Source of the DNA: Algoriphagus sp. | Lineage (GTDB): Bacteria > Bacteroidota > Bacteroidia > Cytophagales > Cyclobacteriaceae | Direction: 5' to 3' | Length of the DNA: 64,000 nt | Assembly (NCBI RefSeq): GCF_013373065.1 | Contig: NZ_JABXIN010000015.1 | Coordinates: forward strand, 174,720 to 238,719 | Shown: one piece after another, positions 38,801-46,331 of the stretch | How the letters are laid out: every line of letters starts with the position of its first letter | Numbering within the stretch: position 1 is the stretch's first letter | Made by a program: the position numbers and the translations under genes | The notes under the pieces: generated by a model | What the model was told of the DNA's origin: nothing | Seen by the model: only the letters and a program-made list of their open reading frames with translations | Databases searched by the model: none

Positions 38801-38921
38801 TGCCACTTCCTACGGCTCCAAAAATCCCGAAAAGTCCGGCAGCAGTCAGTTGACTGAAGTCAATCACCTGACGCTCCCGATAAGAATATAAGCCTTGAAT
38901 TTCTAACTGGACCGGAATCAT
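35889..38921 (-). CDS. sbcC: SbcCD nuclease ATPase subunit
   Basis: SbcC is the SMC-like ATPase of the SbcCD (Mre11-Rad50-type) nuclease that cleaves DNA hairpins and blocked ends. The 1010-residue chain has Walker A 'GAVGSGKSS' near the N-terminus. Long coiled coils (about residues 190-830) surround a zinc hook 'CPLCG' (Cys499, Cys502). The ABC signature 'TLSGGQTFQASLCLALAL' and Walker B 'FFFLDEGFGALD' are at the C-terminus. Its ATG overlaps the sbcD stop by four bases. Confidence 0.95.
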   Translation of the reverse strand: MIPVQLEIQGLYSYRERQVIDFSQLTAAGLFGIFGAVGSGKSSILEAILLALYGSTERLSDRGEKNSMLNLQSDELLIRFIFHSGKNNSQTYLARYEAKRNKKDPEKVDPATHTFYRKSGTDWEPLEARAEEIVGMKKEHFKQTVIIPQGKFREFIDLTPGPRAEMMKELFGLERFDLSAKTGFLLRTVKDEKIRLETQFQGLEEYSEEKLNSEKESLNQLQLEQNKELEKALQLEQKVKSQEKLREKHLSWKEFTKTKQELLERKPEVDEKRQLYQDFIQAKTYLRPVWNQLNDLRADAEKYRVSIIDAERFELEFEKEISILKEEEQKLREKNQQRPDRESKIRDLKKVLEIKELRIKLSEAQDAIRQLSPSQEELVSKQRNIQQEIQEDTQLLEASPQSDSNLLATLKSQLHTWTELESQIQEHDKLIEQFEKEEKNVANLLEKLRYSVPSEFPDTEAWQNAQKQVIQNWEEQRESLLRNSGLKVHAHLLEDGKPCPLCGSLEHPQPIDQSAQNQKIKEIEIQIAEEKDQLEKILLIKQQLKEQEFYLQSHQDNLTWRKKEKGQLNEKLNGLFESLQPLGLKDQKGLSNRISELEHANQNRENLLQKLQQKRKESDQVRADLEVIQQKLQQAQLKKESLSSAIQTKQDEIKDPTFCKGFFDKNPTEIQAMISRVAQDIEQAAAALESKQKYLQEVQNKATTNQADLKNFKALLEKAVGKIQGLENEFESLKNQYGFENEDALIQLFEHSLDAEKTAKEIEQFDRQLDLAENRIQELASEKGVVEFQEEAFQQLSQEIQELQDTNEARQKELILLQKEVKVSEQKLQEKSTLRQQLEGVEKRETYLKELEKLFKGSGFVKYVSSIYLKELCHTANQRFMKLSKNSLSLEIDDDNTFWVVDYLNGGKRRLLKTLSGGQTFQASLCLALALAEKVKALNQADQSFFFLDEGFGALDRNSLRVVFETLKSLRHENRIVGIISHVEELQQEIGVFAQVELDPEKGSQVKYSF

Positions 38922-40147
38922 TTGTTTTCTTCTTGACTGATCACTTCTTTGAAAATCGTTAAAAGTTCTTCATTTGGTTCCTGTCCACGGACGCTTTCAA
39001 AATAGAGGGAAAACAAACTCACCATATCTTTCTCCAAATCTTCTGCTTTGAGAGTCAATTCATCGCGATTGCGTGGGTTTTGAATTTGAGGAATCAGGTT
39101 GACGATTCCGTCATGGGCTTTGAGAATGGCTTTGCGCGTGCTTGCGTCGATGGAGTCTTTTGTTTGATAAGTTAATTCCACAAAGCAGTACGGGTTTTCC
39201 TCCAGCCATTGGAGTGTTTCTGGGAGATTGTTAAAGGTTTTTCGGTACGAGGGTCTTCCTTGCTTCAATCCTATAGGGGTATAGTTGGCAGGTTTTCCAG
39301 GTTCCAATTCAATTAGGACAACTTGCTTTTCCTGGTCCGCTTCTGAAAAGGAATAGGCGAGGGGGCTGCTGGAGTAGACAACAGGACATGGATTCTTGTC
39401 TACCGCATGAAAACGATGGAGATGTCCAAGGGCTGCATATTGGATCTGGGAAGGGAGATTTTCTGTAAAAAGTGCTTGTGTTCCGCCTACATGGAGAATG
39501 GGACGTTCGGACTCAGGTTCGGCTTCAAGGGGAGCTCCTTTTTTTGCGAAAAAGAAATGTCCGACAAAGACATTCACTCCTTTTTCATCGCAATATTGAT
39601 CTGCTAGTTTTTTCCATTTATCAGCAAGGAGATTTCGAAATTCCTCCTCTCGATTTTCTTCCCCAAGATAGGTCCGCAAACTAACCTCATGGGCATAGGG
39701 AGCTAAAATCAATCGAATAGGAAAATCAAATTTTGGCAATTTCAATTCCATAAATCCGCTTTCCGACCGAAGGACTTCCACTCCGGAATCAAGTTTACCA
39801 GCTGGAATTAAACTGTCGTATCGGCTGTAAAAAAAGATGCCCATTTCCCGAGCGAGTGGGTCGGGTGCCTCGACAAATTGGGAACTGTCATGATTGCCGG
39901 AGATAGCGATGATGGGTCGGTTTCCATTTTTGGATAATCTGCGAAGGGTTTTGTATAGGAGTTCCACAGCTTCATGAGCAGGATTGAAACTATCGAAGAT
40001 ATCGCCTGCCAAGAGCACAAGATCGACTTCCTGCTCATCGGCAATCAAGCAGATTTCATCCAGAACGAGCTTTTGCTCTTCGATTCTGGGAAATTCTTGT
40101 AAGCGCTTGCCGAGGTGCCAGTCTGCTGTATGGAGGATTTTGAGCAT
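38918..40147 (-). CDS. sbcD: SbcCD exonuclease subunit D
   Basis: SbcD is the Mre11-like metallophosphoesterase of the complex. The metal-binding motifs 'HTADWHLGK', 'LAGDIFDSFNP', 'ISGNHDSSQF' and 'ALGHLHRFH' occur in order in the first 260 residues. The C-terminal part is the capping and SbcC-binding domain. The chain has 409 residues, normal for the family, and is coupled to sbcC by an ATGA overlap. Confidence 0.95.
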   Translation of the reverse strand: MLKILHTADWHLGKRLQEFPRIEEQKLVLDEICLIADEQEVDLVLLAGDIFDSFNPAHEAVELLYKTLRRLSKNGNRPIIAISGNHDSSQFVEAPDPLAREMGIFFYSRYDSLIPAGKLDSGVEVLRSESGFMELKLPKFDFPIRLILAPYAHEVSLRTYLGEENREEEFRNLLADKWKKLADQYCDEKGVNVFVGHFFFAKKGAPLEAEPESERPILHVGGTQALFTENLPSQIQYAALGHLHRFHAVDKNPCPVVYSSSPLAYSFSEADQEKQVVLIELEPGKPANYTPIGLKQGRPSYRKTFNNLPETLQWLEENPYCFVELTYQTKDSIDASTRKAILKAHDGIVNLIPQIQNPRNRDELTLKAEDLEKDMVSLFSLYFESVRGQEPNEELLTIFKEVISQEENK

Positions 40148-40455
40148 AAAAAGAATAAGTTTTACAACTCATCGAAAGTACTCCTAAAAGCGCAGGAAGT
40201 CAATTTACTTCTCTAAACTGACAAAAACTGTCTGAATATTCTAGAGGTCCTATCCGCGAAAAGAGTTTTACTATTGGTAGTCAACTTTTCATTTTACAAC
40301 CAAAACTAAATAAATATGTAACTATAATTGCAATATTAGTTCTTGTTGTATATATTAGTTTTCGAAAGATCAAGGAATTGGCCAATCGAAAGTATTTTTC
40401 AACCGGATAAGTAGCTCTGCCGGATCTTAGAGCTTATCAAATAAATTCTTTAATT
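40148..40455. other. AT-rich spacer with a start-less open stretch
   Basis: Between sbcD and the small secreted peptide lies A+T-rich DNA. From 40222 to the TAA at 40410 one plus-strand frame is open and reads like a membrane-anchored tail ('YVTIIAILVLVVYISF' followed by 'RKIKELANRKYF'). It has no ATG, GTG or convincing TTG, so it is either a decayed gene end or chance. It should also contain the promoter of the small peptide gene. Confidence 0.4.
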
Positions 40456-40707
40456 ATGAAAAAGACGATTTTAAAACTTGGAGTTTTAAGTGCCTACCTT
40501 TTCGGTGTATTTTTAGTGAATGTGTCGGAAATTGATGCACAGACATCAAATACTTGGTATGAGGTGGAATATACAACATCCGTGACTAGTAGTGGTATTT
40601 ATTTAGTTACAACATGTACAAATATTCCTGGTTCTGCATGTAATATTCCTGGTTCTGTCCATAGAACAGATTTGTCGCCGATTCTTGCTGCGATTCGTAG
40701 ATTTTGA
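40456..40707 (+). CDS. Small secreted peptide, NVEALA-like
   Basis: An 83-residue protein with a hydrophobic N-terminal segment (residues 5-22) followed by 'NVSEIDAQ', which recalls the NVEALA-type export leader of small Bacteroidota peptides. The mature part of some 55 residues has two cysteines and an internal tandem duplication, 'NIPGSACNIPGS', encoded by repeated DNA at 40622-40656. The gene is followed by a hairpin and then a propeller-like lipoprotein gene, an arrangement I know for NVEALA peptides. The assignment is tentative; the reading frame and the leader are good. Confidence 0.55.
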   Translation: MKKTILKLGVLSAYLFGVFLVNVSEIDAQTSNTWYEVEYTTSVTSSGIYLVTTCTNIPGSACNIPGSVHRTDLSPILAAIRRF

Positions 40708-40732
40708 TTTTAGTTAAATTTTATTTTTACCG

Positions 40733-40763
40733 TGAGCCAATAGTTTTTAGAATTATTGGCTCA
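40733..40763 (+). terminator. Hairpin between the small peptide and lipoprotein genes
   Basis: A 10-bp perfect stem (tgagccaata, 40733-40742, with tattggctca, 40754-40763) with an 11-base loop follows the small-peptide stop by 26 bases. Only 'tttaaat' follows, a weak T tract, so it may be a leaky terminator or an mRNA-end stabiliser that sets the peptide-to-lipoprotein ratio. Confidence 0.55.
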
Positions 40764-40780
40764 TTTAAATACTATTAATA

Positions 40781-41911
40781 ATGCGAATTCTCATCGCTCT
40801 ATTTTCATTTATTTTATTTCTATCAAGTTGTGATTTTGGTAATAAGGAGTCGAAGCAAACATATTCATTGCCGTTTTCAGACACTCTCGTTGTCGATTTT
40901 GAAAATTTACCAATGCCAAATGAAAATAGTTCTGTAGGAAGTTATCGAGGTGGTTTTTATTTTTCCTACAATTATCCTAATTCCATGGGACTTTTTTTTT
41001 ATGACTTTGCATCAAAAACGTGGGAATCTAGCTTTTTTCCAAATCAAGGTCCAAATGGAATAATTAAAGAAGGTCCCTTTCTGATCATTAATGATACGCT
41101 AGCATTCCATCCATTGGTTGGTTTGTCAGCTTTTCAACTCATTAACTACCGAAATGGTCAAGTAAAACGATTCAAACTTCCTGATAGTCGATTTGGATTT
41201 GGGAAAATATCTGATAAATCCATTCATTTTGATGGTCAATTTATTCGTTTTCCCTTATCATTTTCTAAAAGCAATTTGGAAGAGAATTTTGTTTCTGAAG
41301 TACCAATTTATGGCGTTTTTGATCTAAAATCTTCTCATTTTACTTCACTAATGAACTATCCGGAGGAATTTCATGGTGATACGTATAGCTTGAATTTTTT
41401 ATCCAAGACTTTTTTGGTCGTAGATGATCATATTTATTTGAACATGGCAAAATCCCACAATATTTTTATGTATGATCTAGACTTAAACTTAAAGGAGAAA
41501 ATCAATCTACAGTCACAAAATGTAAATAGATCAAATCCAGGGGTGAAGGATGATCAAATTCTTAATATGATGGATTCTAAATTAGGAGGTGAGTATTCGG
41601 CTCTTTTTGAGTCAGGAGGCTTTCTTTTCAGGACTGTTTCATATATACCAAAGTCAGCCAATTTTCCAGTAGAAAATTTAAATGAATATATCGAGTCCTT
41701 AGAGTCTTTGCGCTTTGAAATTCTCAAATTTTCTCCTTCAACAAAAGAAATTGTGCGATTTGATTATCCAGGTTCTCCTACTTCAAAGGGTATAGGTGAT
41801 GGGTTGGTTTTTAATAATAAGGCCAAGCTTTATTTTTGGCTTTTTGACAAAGAAGAAGAGGGAATAGAAAAATTTGTTTCCCTACCGTTTATTGGCAACC
41901 AAATTGAATAA
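40781..41911 (+). CDS. Lipoprotein, DUF4221/six-bladed propeller-like
   Basis: A lipobox ('LFLSSC', Cys17) begins a 376-residue lipoprotein rich in aromatic beta strands spaced like propeller blades ('GGFYFSYN', 'GLFFYDFASKTWESSFFP', 'KLYFWLFDKEEEGIEKFVSLPF'). It resembles the DUF4221-type family of Bacteroidota, often found next to NVEALA-like peptides. The region has lower GC than its neighbours. The role is unknown; a surface sensor or binding protein is a guess. Confidence 0.55.
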   Translation: MRILIALFSFILFLSSCDFGNKESKQTYSLPFSDTLVVDFENLPMPNENSSVGSYRGGFYFSYNYPNSMGLFFYDFASKTWESSFFPNQGPNGIIKEGPFLIINDTLAFHPLVGLSAFQLINYRNGQVKRFKLPDSRFGFGKISDKSIHFDGQFIRFPLSFSKSNLEENFVSEVPIYGVFDLKSSHFTSLMNYPEEFHGDTYSLNFLSKTFLVVDDHIYLNMAKSHNIFMYDLDLNLKEKINLQSQNVNRSNPGVKDDQILNMMDSKLGGEYSALFESGGFLFRTVSYIPKSANFPVENLNEYIESLESLRFEILKFSPSTKEIVRFDYPGSPTSKGIGDGLVFNNKAKLYFWLFDKEEEGIEKFVSLPFIGNQIE

Positions 41912-42211
41912 CTCATTTTTAGTTTATTCTAATTTATATAAATAAGCTTATCGATATAAAATCCTCAACAGGAGTAATTTATATCAATTTCGAGACAGGT
42001 TTTAGTTTGCCTGCCCTTTGTTAGCAAAACGGATGTGTTCAAAGTAATAAATTATCCAAATTTTGGAATTGAATTGGTTCAGACACGGGAATAAAGCCGG
42101 AATTAGAAAACAGTAAGCTGGCTCAATTCACCATTTTTAACAGCTTTTTTCAAAACCCTGGTTTGAAACCCGTTATTAAATTAGTTTATTAGTGATCTAA
42201 CGATTCTTTAG
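41912..42211. other. AT-rich spacer before the RND operon
   Basis: Three hundred bases with no credible gene. A bulged hairpin lies at 41953-41985 (gatataaa with tttatatc, and tcct with agga inside), just after the lipoprotein gene, and may end its transcript. The rest should hold the promoter of the efflux genes, but no clear TAnnTTTG element was found. Confidence 0.4.
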
Positions 42212-43282
42212 ATGAAAAACTACCACTATTTCGCCCTCATTTGTTTATTGGGCTTCAATTTTTCTTGCAAGGAAGACACTGAAAAACAAGAGGAAATTCC
42301 TGCAGAATCTTTCAGAAATGAAGTGGCCGCTACGGAGGTTCGGGTGGCTCAAGCCGAAACCAAAAGCTTTGACTACCTCATCAATGCTACAGGGAAGCTC
42401 GAAGCAGCTGCTCAAGTCAAAGCTGTCATTGAGCAACCGGGCTATTTAATCGAATTACCCATCCGAGAAGGGCAAGCTGTTTCCAAAGGACAGATCATTG
42501 CGAAGCTGGATCCTACAGAAGCCGAAATCCGCCTCGAAAAGGCTAAAATTTCCCTTCAGAATGCTTTAGCAGTCTATGAAAATGATAAGCTGGGTTTTTC
42601 ACGTGACTTTGCATCCGGTGATGAAGAGCGGAAGAAATTTTTGGAGGAACAGCTTAAAGCCAAAAACGGAGTCTTTTTGGCTGAGATTGAACTTCGAGAG
42701 GCACAGCTCAATCTTGAGCGCTGCGAAGTCAAAGCTCCGATCAGCGGGAGGGTGGCTGATCTAAAATTTAAAATGGGTAGCCTGATCGCCACCAATTCGG
42801 AGCTCTGCGAAATTCTTAGCACTACCAATCTCGAACTTCATGTCAAGGTGCTCGAATCCGATATTAGCCTCATTTCCATAAATCAAAAAGCAGAGGTCTA
42901 TCCAGTTTCCAATACACAAGAAGCACTGGAAGGAAGGGTCATCGCAATTAATCCTAAAGTGGATGAAAATGGACTAGTAGAGGTCGCCATTCGCTTAACA
43001 TCTGCCAAAAACCTCCTACCTGGGATGAATGCCCGTGCCATCATTCGGGCTCCCCAAGCCAATTCCCTGGTCGTACCCAAAGATGCTGTCGTTTACCGTT
43101 CCGGCCGAGCTGTAGTATTTACGATTGAGGACAGCGAGTCTCGGTGGAATTATGTAGAGGTAGGTCGAGATAATGGTCAGGAAATTGAAATCTTGGAAGG
43201 AATCGAAGCTGGAAGCACAGTGATTACCACCAATAATCTACAGTTGGCGCATCAGGCTCCTGTTCAAATCGTAACGGAATAA
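42212..43282 (+). CDS. RND efflux periplasmic adaptor (membrane fusion protein)
   Basis: An AcrA/HlyD-type adaptor of 356 residues anchored as a lipoprotein (lipobox ending at Cys19, 'LGFNFSC'). The biotinyl-lipoyl-like domain is split around a short helical hairpin ('EQPGYLIELPIREGQAVSKGQIIAKLD' and 'RCEVKAPISGRVADLKFKMGSLI', landmarks only). It is followed by a beta barrel and a membrane-proximal domain. It is directly upstream of two RND permease genes (three-base gap) and should link them to an outer-membrane channel that is not encoded here. Confidence 0.93.
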   Translation: MKNYHYFALICLLGFNFSCKEDTEKQEEIPAESFRNEVAATEVRVAQAETKSFDYLINATGKLEAAAQVKAVIEQPGYLIELPIREGQAVSKGQIIAKLDPTEAEIRLEKAKISLQNALAVYENDKLGFSRDFASGDEERKKFLEEQLKAKNGVFLAEIELREAQLNLERCEVKAPISGRVADLKFKMGSLIATNSELCEILSTTNLELHVKVLESDISLISINQKAEVYPVSNTQEALEGRVIAINPKVDENGLVEVAIRLTSAKNLLPGMNARAIIRAPQANSLVVPKDAVVYRSGRAVVFTIEDSESRWNYVEVGRDNGQEIEILEGIEAGSTVITTNNLQLAHQAPVQIVTE

Positions 43283-43285
43283 GCT

Positions 43286-46200
43286 ATGGTTCGATTTTTA
43301 CTGGCACGGCCTATCGCCGTCTTCATGACTTTTTTGGCTTTGATGGTTTTTTCCTTCATTGTCTTGAGGACCCTGCCGATTTCCTTGTTGCCACCCATCG
43401 ATGTTCCCCAGATCGTCGTCAAAGTCAACTATCCGAATGCCTCTCCAGAAGCCATAGAGCAGAATGTCCTGCGGAGTATTCGAGAGGGTTTAATCACGCT
43501 CAATGGACTGGAAGAGATGGATTCCAAGGCAGGATCCGAGGTAGGGACCATTCGGTTGACCTTCGATTATGCCACTCAGATGGAGTTGGCTTATATTGAT
43601 GTCAACGAGAAAATTGACCGGATTACCAACTCTCTCCCTGAGGGTTTGGCTCGTCCCGAAGTCATTCGAATCAATACATCGGATATTCCAGTAGCGCGGG
43701 TACAAGTCATTCCCAAAGAAGGGATTGATGAAATTGAAGTCAGTCACCTGGCTGAAAATGTACTAAAAAAACGCATCGAACAATTACCTGGTGTATCTCT
43801 TGTCGATATCAATGGGAAAAAGGAACGTATCATCACCGTGGAGCCCAATGAAGCTGCCATTCGAGCCTTGGGGATGACACAACAACAGGTCATTAACGCC
43901 ATACAAGCCGGTAATTCAGAGTTACCCGGTGTCTCGGTCAAAGATGGTCAGTTTCGCTATTACCTCCGATTAGCAACCCGTGTAGATACACCAACCGACA
44001 TTGAAAGTCTTCCCGTTTTGGCTCCTTCCGGAGCGATTGTGCCTTTGGGAAGATTGGCAAAGGTCAGCTATCAGGCGCAGGAAATGCTGGGCTATCATCT
44101 TTATGGGGAACGAGAAGCCTTAGTCATTACTGTTCATAAGCAGGCTGCTGCGAAAATGAATGAGCTCATGCCGGAATTAAAGAATGCGCTGGAGTTTTTC
44201 AAAACGGATTATCCTCAGGTTGATTTCGAGTTGACCCAAGATCAGTCCAATCTCCTAAATGCGGCCATTTCCAATCTTCAGACTTCTTTGCTGTTTGGTG
44301 GCTTGTTTGCATTTGGCGTTTTGTTCTTGTTTATGAAGGATTATCGCTTGCCCATTATTATCGGGGTCAGCTTGCCTTCCTCCTTATTGATTTCCTTTTT
44401 AGTCTTTTATTTCTTCGACATTTCTATCAATATCATTTCCCTTTCAGGTTTGGCATTAGGAATTGGGATGCTGATAGATAATTCCATCATTGTGCTGGAT
44501 AATATTTCCCGTAAACGGGAATCCGGGCTTACGCTCTTTGAGGCTTGTGTTTCCGGGGTGAATGAAGTGATGAGCGCCTTGGTCAGCTCTGTATTGACCA
44601 CGCTTTCGGTTTTTGTGCCTTTGGTCTTTTTGAGTGGGATTTCCGGAGCTTTGTTTTTCGATCAGGCGGTGGGAGTGGCTGCCATTTTATCGGTTTCCTT
44701 GGCAGTGGCATTTATCCTGCTACCTATGTTGTATTTTCTCTTTTTCAGCAAAAGCAAAAAACAGGAAGATGGATCTGAAGGAACATTTTTCTCAAAAATC
44801 TTGGACCTGTATGAAAAAGGATATCGAGCTGTTTTTGGAAATCGAAAAATTGCCTTAAGCTTCTTTGCCTTATTGATTCCTTTAGGCCTGGGTTTGAGTT
44901 ATTTTCTGTATTCCGAAGGCTTGCCAAAGATCGAAAAATTGGATGCGACCTTGGAAATTGATTGGAATGAACCCATTTCTGCCATTGAAAACCGAGACCG
45001 AGTGATTGCCTTGATGAATGCCATGAAGGGCCGCTATGAAAAGGCAGAAGCAGATGTGGGTGTGCGACAGTTTTTACTTTTTGATGGGGAAAACTCCATC
45101 CAACAATCCCTGCTTTATTTCCTTTTTAATTCATTGGAAGATAAAACGGGGATGAGTCAGGACCTCGTTGATTTTTTGGCTAAAAATTATCCTGAGGCCA
45201 ATTATAAAATCGGGGATGCTCCCAATGCTTTTGATCAATTGTTTAGCTCCACCTTGCCTTATTATGAAGTTCGCTGGAAAGATCTGACCTCCAAAGAACC
45301 CGTTCCTGAGGAAAAAATGGATCCTTGGCTAAGCCAATTCCCGGTATCGGATTGGGAACGAGGACCCGGTTTGCAAAAGGAAGCCTCAGTAGTCTTTACC
45401 CTGCATGCAGATAGATTGGCTACCTACGGGATTGCTGTGGATCAAGTGCAAGAGCAACTTTCGAGATTGTTTGGGACCTATACGATTACGGATATTCGTC
45501 GATTTGGAGAAATCACCCCCATTCGATTGAAGGAATCAGAGGCCCGTTTTGAGGACTTGCTTCGTACTACTCAACTTGCAGCCTCTGACTCTGCTTTTTA
45601 TACACTCGGTGAATTTGTGGATTATCGCTATGAAGACCATTACAAATACGTTACAGCGGATAAGGGCGGGATTTACCAGTCGGTTTTGGTGACTGCACCG
45701 GAGCCGGATAGCTATAATTCCGACTACATCCGTTGGGGAGCGGAGCGGAATTTGGGAGTGACAATGGTTGGACAGTATTTCAAGGATCAGGAAAATATTC
45801 AGCAGTTGATCGGGATTCTGCTGATTTCAGTACTCTTGCTCTATTTTATTTTGGCGGCACAGTTTGAAAGCTTCATCCAGCCTCTGATCGTGGTATTGAC
45901 CCTTCCTTTGGGAATTGCAGGTGCATTTTTGGTGATTTTATTGGCCGGAGCTTCGCTGAATGTAATGTCTGCTATTGGCTTGGTGGTGATGCTGGGAATC
46001 ATGGTCAATGATGCTATTCTGAAGATTGATACGATTAATCGACTTCGAAAAGAGTATGTGGAAAATCCAGAGGTTTCGGCACAGGAAGCCTTGGAAATGG
46101 CGATTCATCGGGCAGGTCAAATTCGCTTGAAGCCTATTTTGATGACTTCCATTACGACTATTTTGGCTTTGATTCCGATTATTTTCAGCTCGGGTTTAGG

Positions 46201-46330
46201 AGCGGACTTGCAACGGCCATTGGTGTATTCGGTGATTGGTGGCTTGACGATTGGTACCCTGACAGCCCTGTATTTTGTGCCCCTGGCTTATTGGTTTTTT
46301 GTGTCAAAGAAAAAATTGAAGGAGGCCTAA
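43286..46330 (+). CDS. RND efflux permease (first of two)
   Basis: A proton-driven inner-membrane pump of 1014 residues in the HAE/AcrB superfamily: TM1 at residues 9-28, a porter domain, six helices, then a second porter domain and six more helices. In TM4 the relay motif reads 'GIGMLIDNSIIVLDN', with one Asp followed by Asn where AcrB has two Asp. The second half has 'QFESFIQPLIVVLTLPLGIAGAF' (part) and 'GLVVMLGIMVNDAILKID'. The next permease starts one base after its stop, which suggests a heteromeric pump. Confidence 0.93.
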   Translation: MVRFLLARPIAVFMTFLALMVFSFIVLRTLPISLLPPIDVPQIVVKVNYPNASPEAIEQNVLRSIREGLITLNGLEEMDSKAGSEVGTIRLTFDYATQMELAYIDVNEKIDRITNSLPEGLARPEVIRINTSDIPVARVQVIPKEGIDEIEVSHLAENVLKKRIEQLPGVSLVDINGKKERIITVEPNEAAIRALGMTQQQVINAIQAGNSELPGVSVKDGQFRYYLRLATRVDTPTDIESLPVLAPSGAIVPLGRLAKVSYQAQEMLGYHLYGEREALVITVHKQAAAKMNELMPELKNALEFFKTDYPQVDFELTQDQSNLLNAAISNLQTSLLFGGLFAFGVLFLFMKDYRLPIIIGVSLPSSLLISFLVFYFFDISINIISLSGLALGIGMLIDNSIIVLDNISRKRESGLTLFEACVSGVNEVMSALVSSVLTTLSVFVPLVFLSGISGALFFDQAVGVAAILSVSLAVAFILLPMLYFLFFSKSKKQEDGSEGTFFSKILDLYEKGYRAVFGNRKIALSFFALLIPLGLGLSYFLYSEGLPKIEKLDATLEIDWNEPISAIENRDRVIALMNAMKGRYEKAEADVGVRQFLLFDGENSIQQSLLYFLFNSLEDKTGMSQDLVDFLAKNYPEANYKIGDAPNAFDQLFSSTLPYYEVRWKDLTSKEPVPEEKMDPWLSQFPVSDWERGPGLQKEASVVFTLHADRLATYGIAVDQVQEQLSRLFGTYTITDIRRFGEITPIRLKESEARFEDLLRTTQLAASDSAFYTLGEFVDYRYEDHYKYVTADKGGIYQSVLVTAPEPDSYNSDYIRWGAERNLGVTMVGQYFKDQENIQQLIGILLISVLLLYFILAAQFESFIQPLIVVLTLPLGIAGAFLVILLAGASLNVMSAIGLVVMLGIMVNDAILKIDTINRLRKEYVENPEVSAQEALEMAIHRAGQIRLKPILMTSITTILALIPIIFSSGLGADLQRPLVYSVIGGLTIGTLTALYFVPLAYWFFVSKKKLKEA

Positions 46331-46331
46331 G

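Noticed and set aside
41953..41985. Bulged hairpin after the DUF4221-like gene as a strong terminator
   Set aside because: No T run follows; kept only as a possible transcript end within the spacer entry.
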